A stretch of 64,000 bases of DNA from the NCBI GenBank assembly GCA_964019655.1, contig CAXHTR010000008.1:1178001-1242000 (forward strand). The letters are read 5' to 3'. This stretch comes from Perkinsela sp. pyNocScin1 (Eukaryota > Euglenozoa > Kinetoplastea > Prokinetoplastida > Perkinselidae). Each line of letters starts with the position of its first letter. Positions within the stretch are counted from its first letter, which is position 1. The notes under the pieces are model-generated. The model was given only the letters and a program-made list of their open reading frames with translations, was not told the origin of the DNA and made no database searches. Both the position numbers and the translations under genes were made by a program. Positions 36,534-45,851 of the stretch are shown one piece after another.

Positions 36534-36943
36534 GTGGGGAGAAGAGTGATTTCAGATCCGTCGATGCAGGTCAAGGGGGGTCGACATCCAATCAAGCTAC
36601 TTTCAGGCCATTCGAAGGGCAAAGCACACAATCATTAGAAGATACTGCTATCCATATAACAAACTCAGTCCTATCGTGATCACAGCCTCTGCGGATCTGA
36701 AAGCAGAAAACATCCATTGTCAAATATTCAAAATGAGAGAAGTCATGCTACTGTTTTCAAAGAGAACTTCCCCATACTTCGCTCCTTTCAATAATGCCCT
36801 GTGTGGATTGCTCTGCCCCACTGGTCACGTCACATTCCAGCGACAGTGCACGACTTATTTTCGTAGAAAACTCGATTTTCTAAAGTTCTCCAGCTCCAGT
36901 ACTATTTTTTATTCTTAACCCTTCTTAGCGGTAGACAACCTTA
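36534..36943. other. Spacer before TTC27 gene
   Basis: About 410 bp. Frames here are short and lack the codon bias of neighbours. No RNA gene or repeat seen; a T-rich tract followed by CCCTTCTTAG lies about 15 bp before the ATG. Confidence 0.45.
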
Positions 36944-39313
36944 ATGCCCGACCACCGCGAAGCGCTCTACAGTACAGAATCCCACGCAGCGGCCACCGCG
37001 TACCTCGCTGCCAACGTCTGGAGCCGCCTCCAGGCCTCTCAACTGCCCACCGGCTCGCGGCCCCTCACCGACGACCACGCCCCGATCGAGCGCTTTCTCG
37101 CCGCACTGATGCACCGCGTGCTCACGCGCGAGTTCTGCGCCCAGGCCGACGACACTGTCTCTGTGCATGGCGAGTGCCCCACCGACATCCTCGCACTCCT
37201 CTCCGGTGAGGAAGTTCCTTCAGAAACTGCCAAACGCCTCCACGCATGGCTGACCATCGACGGTGAGATTGTCTACGCATCCCTGCGCGACCCCTTCTCG
37301 CTCTTTCTCCTCTGGGACTGCGTCTCTCATTTCAAAGCGAATCTCCACCCGCTGCTCGCACTCCGCGCCGTCAGCCTCTATCAGCGCTGCCTCAAGCGCA
37401 AATCCCACACGCTCTACCAGCGGACACTGCAGTCCATCGAGGCACTCGACGCGATGATCGCTGCGGCCCCGCCCAGCGCTGACCGCGCCGTCGCCGGCGC
37501 CCTCCTCGAGATTTCCCTCGCGTATGAAACATACCAGGACTCACCCAAGTCCACCGAGCACATCCAGCGCGCTGCTCGCCTCCAGCAGCTCGCCATCGAG
37601 GAAACAGCCCTCATAGGCGTCCGCACCAAGTGGCAGTCCTTTATGACAGCACAGCTCGTCGTCAACGCGGCATCATCTATTGATACCCAGAAAGACACTG
37701 CAGAAACCGAAAATTCCTTCCCAACCGAAGTCGACGGCGAGGCCGCTGGCCACGACCTCTTCACGCGCCCTCGCACGAACTTTTCCACTGCTGAGGTCCT
37801 CGCAGACCTCTCACCGCTCCAGTGCGCCATCCTTTTAGCGATTTGCGGCAACATCGAGCGCAACAACCCGGACCACGACCTCACGCGCGAGCGCATCCAG
37901 GCTTACGTCGAGCGCATTCTGGCCAACGCGGCCCAGACCTCCAGCACGCTCGCCATGGCCCTGCTCGTGCGCTCGCGCATCGAGGTCCACCGCGCGCGCG
38001 TCGCCCAGCGCAGCCTCCTGCAGATCCAGCAGCTCCTCGAGGACGCGACCGTCGAGAAAAAGATTTGTCTCACTGATGATTTCTATCTTTTGGCCTTCCC
38101 CTCGGTCCACGCCCTCCGCGCCGAGGTCGGCGAGCGCTACATGGAGCAAAACCTGTTCAAAACTGCCCTCGAGTACTTCCAGGAGCTCCACGAGTGGCGG
38201 AGCGTTATTACCTGTGCCAGCCGCCTCGAGCAGCGCCAGAGCGTCGCTGACCTCGCGCAGCGGCTGCTGCGAAGCGACCCGCGCAACGTCCAGCTGCTCG
38301 TGGCCCTCGGCATGTCGACGGGCGACGAAAATATTTTGAAAGAGGCCTGGGATATTTCGGAAAATGGGAGCGCCGAGGCCGCGCGTGCCCTCGCTGAGTT
38401 TTACATGCGCCAGGACGACTTTCGGTCTGCGATGCGATTCTTTGACGAGTGCCTGCGCCTCAACCCAACGTTCGGCGCCGACTGGTTCACGCTGGGCTAC
38501 GCCGCGATGCGCCTGAGCGACTGGCAGCGCGCCGCCGAGGCGTTCACGCGGGTCTGCCAGATCGACCCCGACAGCGCAATGGGCTGGAACAACCTCGCCG
38601 CGTGCCTTATACGGGCAAAGCGCCTGCGCCCGGCGATGCACGCGCTCTCGCAAGCTTTGAAATTCGACCGCCAGTCGTGGCAGATGTGGCAGAACCACTT
38701 CGCACTCGCCGTCGAGCTGCAGGAGCTGAGCACAGCGGTCTGCTCGCTCGAAAACTTGGTCAGGTTTGGCGGCCGCAAGGTCGAGCACGACAGTGAGAGC
38801 TTGCGGGGTCTCGTCGACTACGTCGTCGGGCTTCTGCGTCAGCACGGAAAAATTATTGCGAGTACTGATACTATGGAGCTCCACTACGACAGCCTGCGGC
38901 AGCGGGTGGCCGCGCCAGAGGCGCCGAGCGCCAAGCACTCGCCCGAGTTTGTTGAGCGGCACGCTGTGCGGCTCGAGACAGTCCTTGGAAGTGTATGCGC
39001 CGACCATCCCTTTACAGAAGACCTCTTTGTCATCGCAGCGCACTTTGCGGTCAGGAGGGGAAAGTTTGCGGAAGCGGAGGCGTTCTGCCTCGGGGAGGTC
39101 CGCGCCCTCAAGGCGGGCGACATGGCGAGCGACGCACAGCGGCGCAAGCTGCTGGGCGCTGGCGCCCGGCTGCTGTACATCCACGGGCGGCGGGACGACG
39201 CCGAGGGGAGCGCCGGGGTCCGGGAGACGCTAGGCGGCATCCTCGAGCTGACGCGGTGCGCTCTGGCGGAGACTGCGACGTGGAAGGCGCTCAGCGATGC
39301 GCTGGAGGCGTAG
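36944..39313 (+). CDS. TTC27: TTC27/Emw1-like TPR protein
   Basis: 789 residues. The N-terminal 350 are helical without strict TPRs, as in TTC27, and include PFSLFLLWDCVSHF. From about residue 440 TPR units follow: RFFDECLRLNPTFGADWFTLGYAAMRLSDWQRAAEAF, then the highly diagnostic QIDPDSAMGWNNLAACLIRAKR and ALKFDRQSWQMWQNHFALAVE. These match the TTC27 blocks EPDNAEAWNNL and HWQIWENY. The yeast relative Emw1 is essential and linked to the cell wall and RNA polymerase assembly pathways, so the precise role is unclear. Codon bias is strongly GC. Long antisense frames over this gene are compositional shadows. Confidence 0.88.
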   Translation: MPDHREALYSTESHAAATAYLAANVWSRLQASQLPTGSRPLTDDHAPIERFLAALMHRVLTREFCAQADDTVSVHGECPTDILALLSGEEVPSETAKRLHAWLTIDGEIVYASLRDPFSLFLLWDCVSHFKANLHPLLALRAVSLYQRCLKRKSHTLYQRTLQSIEALDAMIAAAPPSADRAVAGALLEISLAYETYQDSPKSTEHIQRAARLQQLAIEETALIGVRTKWQSFMTAQLVVNAASSIDTQKDTAETENSFPTEVDGEAAGHDLFTRPRTNFSTAEVLADLSPLQCAILLAICGNIERNNPDHDLTRERIQAYVERILANAAQTSSTLAMALLVRSRIEVHRARVAQRSLLQIQQLLEDATVEKKICLTDDFYLLAFPSVHALRAEVGERYMEQNLFKTALEYFQELHEWRSVITCASRLEQRQSVADLAQRLLRSDPRNVQLLVALGMSTGDENILKEAWDISENGSAEAARALAEFYMRQDDFRSAMRFFDECLRLNPTFGADWFTLGYAAMRLSDWQRAAEAFTRVCQIDPDSAMGWNNLAACLIRAKRLRPAMHALSQALKFDRQSWQMWQNHFALAVELQELSTAVCSLENLVRFGGRKVEHDSESLRGLVDYVVGLLRQHGKIIASTDTMELHYDSLRQRVAAPEAPSAKHSPEFVERHAVRLETVLGSVCADHPFTEDLFVIAAHFAVRRGKFAEAEAFCLGEVRALKAGDMASDAQRRKLLGAGARLLYIHGRRDDAEGSAGVRETLGGILELTRCALAETATWKALSDALEA

Positions 39314-39807
39314 AGAGGGAAGCGTTGCTGTAAAAGACTTTGCCGAAAGTAAGTTCAGTGCCTTTTGGGTTGATTCGAGAGAATTGTACGTAAAGTGAAT
39401 GAAATTATTTTTTTGAAAATGTGACCAGATACTGTGGACTGATACGTACGACGTGCTGCGATCGCATGAAGATGGGACTTTCGGCATCATTTCTGTATGA
39501 ATATGACATTGGGGGTAGGGCCACTCGAAGAGCAAAGTTTCTCGTGCAGCAAAAATTTACTTCAAACGTATTTCTATGTTCGCTGCACTTGACACAATAT
39601 GCAGAATTGTACGATATTCGTGGTAATCGATCGGCAGCAGCTACTTGCCTTATTCCGAAAGATGGCTATACGACCATGTCATAGTAGCAGTATCCCAACC
39701 TTATCTTTTTAGGACCGTTTTGGACGCATAAAGGTCTGTGCATTTTCGGTACCATCACAGCTCCAAGAAAAATTCAATTTTTCTTTCTTTCTGCTTAAAC
39801 TGAACAA
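39314..39807. other. Spacer before NSUN gene
   Basis: About 490 bp of AT-rich sequence. The frame at 39421-39684 lacks codon bias and family resemblance. No RNA genes recognised. Confidence 0.45.
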
Positions 39808-40944
39808 ATGCACAAGAAATCAGACGAGCTGGCCGCAGTCTACGGCGCCCGCTGGCCAAGCCTCCTCGCTGCGGCCCAGACAGAGTCCCCCAAGGTCGCG
39901 CTCTGCAACAAGTTCGCGCAGGCTGACTACACTTCTGCCTTTCGCTGTCAAAGCACCAAGAACCTCTCGGGCTACGACGAGACCTACGCGGACGAGACTG
40001 AGCCCTTTGCCGCCCCCGACGCAGCCCTCCCGGCCGTCTACTCGATCCGCATCCAGCAGACCGGCGCGACGCCGCCGTGCCCCCAAGACAGCTTTCTCCA
40101 CGCCCTGCGCTTCCTGACGCCGCAGTGGACAGATGTTCTCAGTAAAAACCGACTGCCCCCGCCTGTCGCCGACAGCAACGGCGTCTTCCCGTACTTTCTG
40201 CTCGACATGGCCTCGCTCGCCCCAGTCCTCGCGCTGAACGTCCTGCCGACCCACAACGTCCTCGACCTCTGCGCTGCCCCAGGCGGCAAATCCCTCGCGA
40301 TCGCCCAGCTGCTCACACCGATGGGGTCGCTGACAATCAATGAGCTCTCCAAGGAGCGCGCGAAGCGGCTGCACCACGTCATGCAAGGCTATCTCGCCGG
40401 CTCCCCGCTCGTCGAGCAGGAAAAGCTCTTTATGACACATCGCGACGCCACGCGGTGGTTCGCCCCGGGGAAGTATGATAGAGTCCTCCTCGACGCGCCG
40501 TGCAGCGGCGAGCGCCACGTGCTGCAGCAGAGCCCCGCCGAGCGCCGAAAGAGTGGAAAACACTTCTGCGAGGCGCAGAAGACGATGGCGAACACGCAGA
40601 TATCGATGCTCATCCAGGCCATCGAGACGCTGGCCGTCGGCGGGCGCGTGGTGTACTCGACGTGCAGCCTCTCGCCGTACGAGAACGATTTTGTCGTCGC
40701 GAAGGTGCTCAAGCGGTTCGCGGCGCAGCGGGGGTTCCGGCTGCGGGTCGTGAGTGCCGAGGTGGAGTTCACACCGCCGTTCCCGATGTTCGCAGAGAAG
40801 CAAAAGTTCGGGTGGGTGTACCTGCCGGACAAGGTCGAAGGCATGCCGATCGGACCGATATACTTTGCTGCGATAGAGAAGTTAGTAGGGGATGATGATG
40901 GGGAAGAAGAAGAAGAGGAAGCGGATGAGGTGAGTTCTGGGTAG
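39808..40944 (+). CDS. NSUN-family RNA m5C methyltransferase, NSUN3/NSUN4-like
   Basis: 378-residue SAM-dependent RNA cytosine-5 methyltransferase. Motif I is VLDLCAAPGGKSLAIAQLL. Motif IV is DAPCSGERH with Cys232, and motif VI is VVYSTCSLSPYEND with the nucleophile Cys286. The GERHVLQQ continuation after motif IV resembles the DRHSL/SDRHAL form of NSUN3/NSUN4, which modify mitochondrial tRNA and rRNA, rather than the GTGVI/RMRK of NSUN2 or NOP2. An obvious presequence is not visible. The C-terminus is very acidic (DDDGEEEEEEADEVSSG). The cytosolic NSUN6/NSUN5 groups are the less likely alternatives. Confidence 0.85.
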   Translation: MHKKSDELAAVYGARWPSLLAAAQTESPKVALCNKFAQADYTSAFRCQSTKNLSGYDETYADETEPFAAPDAALPAVYSIRIQQTGATPPCPQDSFLHALRFLTPQWTDVLSKNRLPPPVADSNGVFPYFLLDMASLAPVLALNVLPTHNVLDLCAAPGGKSLAIAQLLTPMGSLTINELSKERAKRLHHVMQGYLAGSPLVEQEKLFMTHRDATRWFAPGKYDRVLLDAPCSGERHVLQQSPAERRKSGKHFCEAQKTMANTQISMLIQAIETLAVGGRVVYSTCSLSPYENDFVVAKVLKRFAAQRGFRLRVVSAEVEFTPPFPMFAEKQKFGWVYLPDKVEGMPIGPIYFAAIEKLVGDDDGEEEEEEADEVSSG

Positions 40945-41260
40945 AGGGCATGATCGCTGAGAGGGTGAGTAAGACAGAGCGATATACTCAGAGAGTGATG
41001 GTTGAATTCAAACTCATGAGAAGCCTTTCGCTTTCCATTCTAGGGATTTCTGGTTGGTTCCAAGAACGCTTATGATGTGTCCATCCAGTTCAGTATTCTA
41101 GGTCCCTCGACTTACAGATTGCGTCATAAATAGAGCATACCCTGGACCTGTCCCATCTAGATCGAGGACCATGTCTTCGTCGCCCTTACTGAAATTACGC
41201 TTCGATTATAGATTATGTATCATTTTCTTCCCTTTTCAGTCTCTCTCGTAAATACGCAAA
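40945..41260. other. Spacer before histone H3
   Basis: About 315 bp. A polypyrimidine-CAG (TTCTTCCCTTTTCAG, about 41225-41239) lies 21 bp before the H3 ATG. No RNA gene or histone-type 3' hairpin seen. Confidence 0.45.
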
Positions 41261-41683
41261 ATGGCACGCACAAAGGATTCCTCTCGCAAGTCCACGGGCA
41301 AGCTCCCCCGCGAAGTTCTCGTCACAAAGGGCAAGAAGTCCGCCGCCGCTAAGACCTCTCAGTCGACGTCGCAGAACCAGAAGAAGGTCCACCGCTTCCG
41401 CCCAGGCACTGTTGCGCTCCGCGACATCCGCCGCTACCAGCGCGGCACTGACCTTCTCCTCCGCAAGCTGCCGTTCCAGCGCATCGTCCGCGAGATCGCC
41501 ATGACCGGCAAGGACGGCCTCCGCTTCCAGGCGAGCGCTGTCCTCGCCATGCAGGAGGCGACCGAGGCCCACCTCGTCAACCTTTTTGCTGATACGTGCC
41601 TCTGCGCCATCCACGGCCGCCGAGTCACCATCATGCCCAAGGACATCCAGCTCGCCCGCCGTCTCCGCGGTGAGCGCTTCTAA
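41261..41683 (+). CDS. Histone H3 with divergent N-terminal tail
   Basis: 140 residues. The fold domain is typical ([66 protein letters not shown]). The tail is diverged and about four residues longer than usual: ARTK is kept, so K4 is present, and SRKSTGK keeps K9/S10-like residues. The canonical APRKQLATKAARKSAP stretch is replaced by [20 protein letters not shown]. It looks like a canonical rather than centromeric H3, since loop 1 is short. H4 follows 140 bp downstream on the same strand. Strong codon bias. No intron. Confidence 0.97.
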   Translation: MARTKDSSRKSTGKLPREVLVTKGKKSAAAKTSQSTSQNQKKVHRFRPGTVALRDIRRYQRGTDLLLRKLPFQRIVREIAMTGKDGLRFQASAVLAMQEATEAHLVNLFADTCLCAIHGRRVTIMPKDIQLARRLRGERF

Positions 41684-41823
41684 TTTTTTTCAATAAAATA
41701 GATTGCCCCCATTCTGGGCACTCGTCCACGTGTGTTTACCTTCATGAGTCAATCACTTCTAAATCTTATCTCTGAGGCTTTTTACGCTCTCCCCATAGTT
41801 CCACTCTTTCACACTTTAACGAA

Positions 41824-42123
41824 ATGGCCAAAGGTAAGAAATCCGGTGACGCAAAAGGCATCCGCCGCCAGCAGCGCGCGCTCAAGGACAACATCCGCGG
41901 CATCACCAAGCCCGCCATCCGCCGCCTCGCCCGCCGCGGTGGCGTCAAGCGCATCTCCGGCGTCATGTACGAGGAGGTCCGTGGCATCCTCAAGGGCTTC
42001 GTCGAGGGCGTCGTCCGTGACTCTGTCACCTATACTGAGCACTCCAAGCGCACGACGGTCACCGCACTCGACGTCGTGTACGCCCTCCGCAAGCGCGGCC
42101 GCATGCTCTACGGCTACGCGTAG
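41824..42123 (+). CDS. Histone H4
   Basis: 99 residues. The tail starts [22 protein letters not shown], unlike the SGRGKGGKGLGKGG of most eukaryotes but like the MAKGKKSG opening of kinetoplastid H4s. The fold is standard ([51 protein letters not shown]), ending LYGYA. It pairs with H3 upstream in the same direction and is the last gene of the long plus-strand block. Confidence 0.98.
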   Translation: MAKGKKSGDAKGIRRQQRALKDNIRGITKPAIRRLARRGGVKRISGVMYEEVRGILKGFVEGVVRDSVTYTEHSKRTTVTALDVVYALRKRGRMLYGYA

Positions 42124-42678
42124 ATTAATAGCACTCGCGCACTCCACGTGTCTCTTTCATTCACAGGAATGCGTGAGTCTACTTGATTGTAAAGTAATGT
42201 AAAGCATTTAGTAATGTTTAGGAGAAATCTCCTCGGGAATGCATGGAGTTGGTAGAATTACGGTATTTGTTGCTTTCATAGAAAAGAATGAACTTGGCAG
42301 ACTCATTACGTCTTCAGTTGGGGTTAAAGTGGCTCTATTACTGAGAATAAAAGGCAACTAGAACAGAAAATGTTCTAGTTGTGTATTGAAAGATCTTTCC
42401 AACGGCGTCTGATTGAATGTCACAGCACCTATTGGCAGCTGCCAAACATCGATCACAGGAACAGTTGATCTCACAAATATGTTGATAAATCTTTAAGAGC
42501 AAGGAATCCAAAGCCATTTCGAGGCTGTTGCCCTCACACACAAAGCCATTTTCCCTTGTGATGACATCTAGACAAGCAATCGTAGACCAATCCTTGATTG
42601 CCATGAAAATCTATCTGTCCCGTCTGATATCTAGGTGGCTTGTCTTTCGAGAAGAGAGAACTTTAGATGGGGATGCTC
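42124..42678. other. Convergent strand-switch spacer containing a repeat copy
   Basis: Follows H4 (plus) and precedes a minus-strand gene. It contains the first copy of the dispersed repeat (see 42545-42700). The minus-strand frame at 42338-42604 runs through that repeat and is not considered a gene. Confidence 0.5.
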
Positions 42679-42700
42679 TCAGGGCCGTATGGCGCAAAAG
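42545..42700 (+). repeat. Dispersed repeat R, copy 1
   Basis: About 150 bp shared with 45006-45151 and 47018-47174, all in the same orientation. The best-conserved block starts GATGACATCTAGACAAGCAA (42560) and runs about 68 bp to CGTCTGAT with almost no change; a second block around GGGGATGCTCTCAGGGC is also shared. The copies abut or lie upstream of transposase remnants, so R is probably a flank or 5' part of one transposon family. Read on the minus strand it encodes MAIKDWSTIACLDVI. Confidence 0.8.
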
Positions 42701-43095
42701 AATATCGCTTGCGCAGCTGCGTTAGCCTCTTGACCGCAGAAGAATTTTCGCCAGGGCTCACTGCTCTCGGCGTGCTTCGGGCGAGGGGTCACCGCCTTCT
42801 TTAGTGACTCCACTTTTTCCGTTTTGGGCTCCGCCTCGACAGGTGCTTTCGCCGGTTCTTGTGTCGTTGCGAGGATGGCAGAGATTGCGGGCTCGGCGTT
42901 CAAGCTGGAAGGATTTGGCTTCGTCTCCTGTGCCTGCAAAATCTTTGCGAAAGGATTCTCTGGAGTCTCACTAGACGTACTCGAGCCCAGGCTGAGCGGG
43001 TCCGCTTTTGCCTTTATCTCCTCCTGGAGCAACTGGAGTGGGCTTGCGGCACCCGCACGGAAGGGATAATATCCCTTTGACTCAAACATTTTCAT
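42679..43095 (-). CDS. Hypothetical Pro/Lys-rich protein, 3' end probably altered by repeat
   Basis: Start chosen at ATG 43095 (MKMFESKGYYPFRAG), after a T-rich leader; the longer frame from 43149 would begin inside transposon sequence. The protein is hydrophilic, with PLSLGSSTSSETPENPFAK, KTEKVESLKKAVTPRPK and EPWRKFFCGQ. The last residues run into dispersed repeat R, so the original C-terminus may have been replaced by the insertion. No family is recognised. Confidence 0.45.
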   Translation of the reverse strand: MKMFESKGYYPFRAGAASPLQLLQEEIKAKADPLSLGSSTSSETPENPFAKILQAQETKPNPSSLNAEPAISAILATTQEPAKAPVEAEPKTEKVESLKKAVTPRPKHAESSEPWRKFFCGQEANAAAQAIFFCAIRP

Positions 43096-43139
43096 CCTAG
43101 AAAAAAGATTAAAAATAAATCTCCTTCCTTTAGTCGTAG

Positions 43140-43450
43140 CCTGCGCCATGCCTCCAAGCCCTACTCTTCACACCACGGTTTTTTGGGGCAACGTTTCAGG
43201 ACGAAACCCGAAAACCGAACTTCCGGCAAGCCAGAATTCCCGGATCTTTGTAGAGCTGCGACAAAGTTTCAAGAGTATATGACGACAAGCTGAAACCTCT
43301 ATCAACGATTGTCTGCCCCACCTGATTCAAGAGGGTCTTCTTTGCAGTACTTCGTAAAACAGGGTACTTCTGTTTGGGGTTAGCTTCGGGGCTGTGTGCC
43401 AAGATGGAGACTGCGCTGCGTTGTCGTCGCACGATTAGGCTAAGTGGCAT
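43140..43450 (-). mobile_element. Fragment of transposase family 2
   Basis: The minus strand encodes LNQVGQTIVDRGFSLSSYTL...LACRKFGFRV and, after disruptions, text aligned with the better copy at 48290-49330. The nucleotide run CCATGCCTCCAAGCCCTACT at 43147 resembles CCATGCCTCCGACCCCTGCT near 48900. It is a degenerate IS630/Tc1-type remnant lying between two damaged host genes. Confidence 0.6.
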
Positions 43451-43833
43451 GAGTCTGTAGACCGAAATGGACAGCGGCGGGAGCTTGCCGAGGGCCGACG
43501 GGGCGAAGGACGTCTTGTAGTCGGGGTTCAGGCCCTAAGAGATGGCATCTGCATGGGCTCGTCGCGCGGCGGAGAGACGGCGCTGAAGAAGACGGACTCG
43601 AGGGCGTGGCGGGACTTGGGGATGCGCCCAATTAGGTTGGAGAGCTTCACAAAGTCGGCCATTGAGGTGACGCCGATGGCGGCGTAGGCCTGTGGGGGGA
43701 CGCGGGCGAGCGCATCGAGCGTGGGGGCGGCGGCCTGGATGCTCCGGGCGAGATGTCCGAGGCCGGCGACCTCGAGCATGATCGTGTAGCGTGCGCTTTC
43801 GCAGTCGACGGAGTGGCGCGACAGCATGGACAT
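43450..43833 (-). pseudogene. Broken host gene with SAM-like domain
   Basis: ATG 43833 opens MSMLSRHSVDCESARYTIML, then a helical segment ALARVPPQAYAAIGVTSMADFVKLSNLIGRI that resembles SAM-type domains, as found before kinesin-13 motors among other proteins. The frame stops at 43530, but a different frame just beyond reads protein-like text (NPDYKTSFAPSALGKLPPLS) and then merges into transposon sequence at about 43450. A frameshift plus transposon truncation is the simplest reading. No motor or other domain remains. Confidence 0.5.
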
Positions 43834-44068
43834 TTCAATGTTATAGTGGATGAGAATGGGAGCGTGAAATAGCTTGGAAAAAGGAAAATTTACGTTGATA
43901 AAGATGCTCGAAGATTTTGGGCTAGAGAAACAGTACACACGTCGTACAAAAATTTTAGAGTCAATGCCCTCTTGGGTAGAACCATGATAGATAAATGATA
44001 CTCAACCGACTAGGGAAATGGGTGCATAAAATAATGGGTGACTGTAGAAAGATACTACAATCACAACC

Positions 44069-44953
44069 TCATAAAAGTATGCGCTTCCACCCTCCAAAGC
44101 TGACTTTCCATGGTAGCGTGTCGATATCTTGCTTATTCAACCACTCTTCGGTCTCGGTCGCCGTGTGAACGGAAGCGTTGTCATGCATGAAGACGAAGCG
44201 TTTTTGTCTGTTCTCCCGTAGAAAGGGCACGAGAGAGCCACGCAGGACTACCGTATATTTCTCTGCATCCATCCTGTTGTCGCCAAACATCAGCTTCAGC
44301 TTGCCGACATGGCTGATTGCGGCCCAGACCATTACAGATCTACCGCCTTTTTGCCGTCCGAGACGACTGAGTGCCTCCTTATTGACGTTATGCCAATAGT
44401 AGGAGTGGCCATCAGGTCCATCGAGATTGAAGCGTTTTTCATCGCTGAAAATCACTTTATACCAAGGATACTTGTACATTACCCACTCGAAGCACTGATC
44501 ATATCGCGGTTGTCTGTCCTCCTCGGTCCATGAAGGTGCAACCTTCATTTTGGAGTACTTAATGTTTTCCATCCTCTCGACATAGTCGCTAATACACTGC
44601 TTTGTAATGGATTTTACAAGGCCTGAGTTTATCAGATAGGCGCGCATCTCTCCAAGCTGCCGGCACTGGTTATCTACCATTTTGTACACAACGCGCCCCG
44701 CACGAGCGTCGAGTAGCCGTGGTCCTCCGACATTCCTACGCTGATTGTACGTCGCTCGCTTGTTCCAAAAGTTACGACATGACCACTCAGACTTCCCGAT
44801 GACCTTTTGAATATCCTTAATTTCAACCCTGTGCAAGCACAGAAAGCGAATGATGGTCTGCTCCGTGCCAGAAAGGGGACAATATCGGGCAGATCGTTCG
44901 CTCTCGGGTATCTGAATCATGCCGAGATACAAAGGAATGAGTCCTTCTACCAT
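44069..44953 (-). pseudogene. Tc1/mariner (IS630-type) transposase, family 1, truncated at the C-terminus
   Basis: 294 codons from ATG 44953. N-terminal helix-turn-helix region (LSGTEQTIIRFLCLHRVEIKDIQ; VGGPRLLDARAGRVV). DDE_3 domain with the first Asp in VIFSDEKRFNLDG and the second in MHDNASVHTATE. The third acidic residue, normally in LPWPALSPDLNPIENVW, is lost: the frame ends LPWKVSFGGWKRILL. It is therefore catalytically dead. Repeat R copy 2 lies 53 bp upstream of its start. Confidence 0.85.
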
Positions 44954-45005
44954 TATTCAAAGAAAGCGAACGAATTTTAGCTTCGCTACCGTCGCAACTA
45001 CACTT

Positions 45006-45151
45006 TATTTCATTTCCCTCCTGATGACATCAAGACAAGCAATCGTAGACCAATCCTTGATTGCCATGAAAATCTATCTGTCCCGTCTGATATTGAAGAG
45101 CCAAATTCTAGTCAAAGAACTTCAGGTGGGGATGATCTCAGGGCTGTACGA
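45006..45151 (+). repeat. Dispersed repeat R, copy 2
   Basis: Same block as 42545-42700 and 47018-47174, starting TTTCATTTCCCTCCTGATGA and continuing to about 45151 with an internal indel. It directly abuts the start of the transposase at 44953 (minus). Confidence 0.8.
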
Positions 45152-45336
45152 CCCCGAAGTTCGCCCGATCCTATTTCGCGCTACGACGTGAAAAGCAGAG
45201 GGGACATGCACGTCGACCGGATGCACGCACGAGCATCAATGCCATCAAAGCTGCAGCTCGATCAGTGTTCAGCCTATTCGAGCTCAATGCTGAGCCATCG
45301 CAGTTGGCTGCAACGACAGCCTACTTCATGCACGAT

Positions 45337-45849
45337 TCAAATTCTTCTGCGAAACCACGCAGTAGAAAGCGTACCATTGCCTTTGCCTTCAATGACCTCT
45401 AAGGTCTGGGTGGCATTGAGCTCCGAAGAGTTATCTTGCATGAATTTATATTCATGTTCAGCGCCGCGCCGTAGAAAGAGCAGCAGCGAACGCTCGAGTA
45501 TCCTGATATACTCCTCCTTCGCCATGTTGTTCGTACATACTTTGAGGTCGAGCACTCCGTGCGCAGTGATCGCACCCCACACCATGACAGATCCACCCCC
45601 GTTCTGGCGCTTAAGTTTCACACGGTACTCCTTGTGTTTCTTTGTAAGGATGGGACACACCATAGCCTTAGAATACTTTATGCCAACAATTTTGTTGATA
45701 TGATATTTTATAGCCTCAGGACACACGTCTGCTATCCCAGCCGCGTCAAGTTCATTTCGGATGTCTTTGAGGGGTACCCAGTTGTTGTCAACTAGACGCC
45801 TTATCTGCCAGATGGTCCAGAACTCCAAAAAGCCGATGAAAAAACTCAA
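45337..45849 (-). pseudogene. Tc1/mariner transposase remnant with internal deletion
   Basis: Fragment with N-terminal HTH text (RRLVDNNWVPLKDIRNELDA; IKYHINKIVGIKYSKAMV), then a jump from TKKHKEYRVKL to QNGGGSVMVWGAITAHG. This skips the block with the first catalytic Asp. The second Asp survives in KFMQDNSSE, the third is absent. No ATG start at the frame's end. Same superfamily as the 44069-44953 copy but a different subfamily. Confidence 0.75.
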
Positions 45850-45851
45850 TC

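Noticed and set aside
37835-39184. 449-codon minus frame opposite TTC27
   Set aside because: Shadow of a codon-biased gene; no domain is visible.
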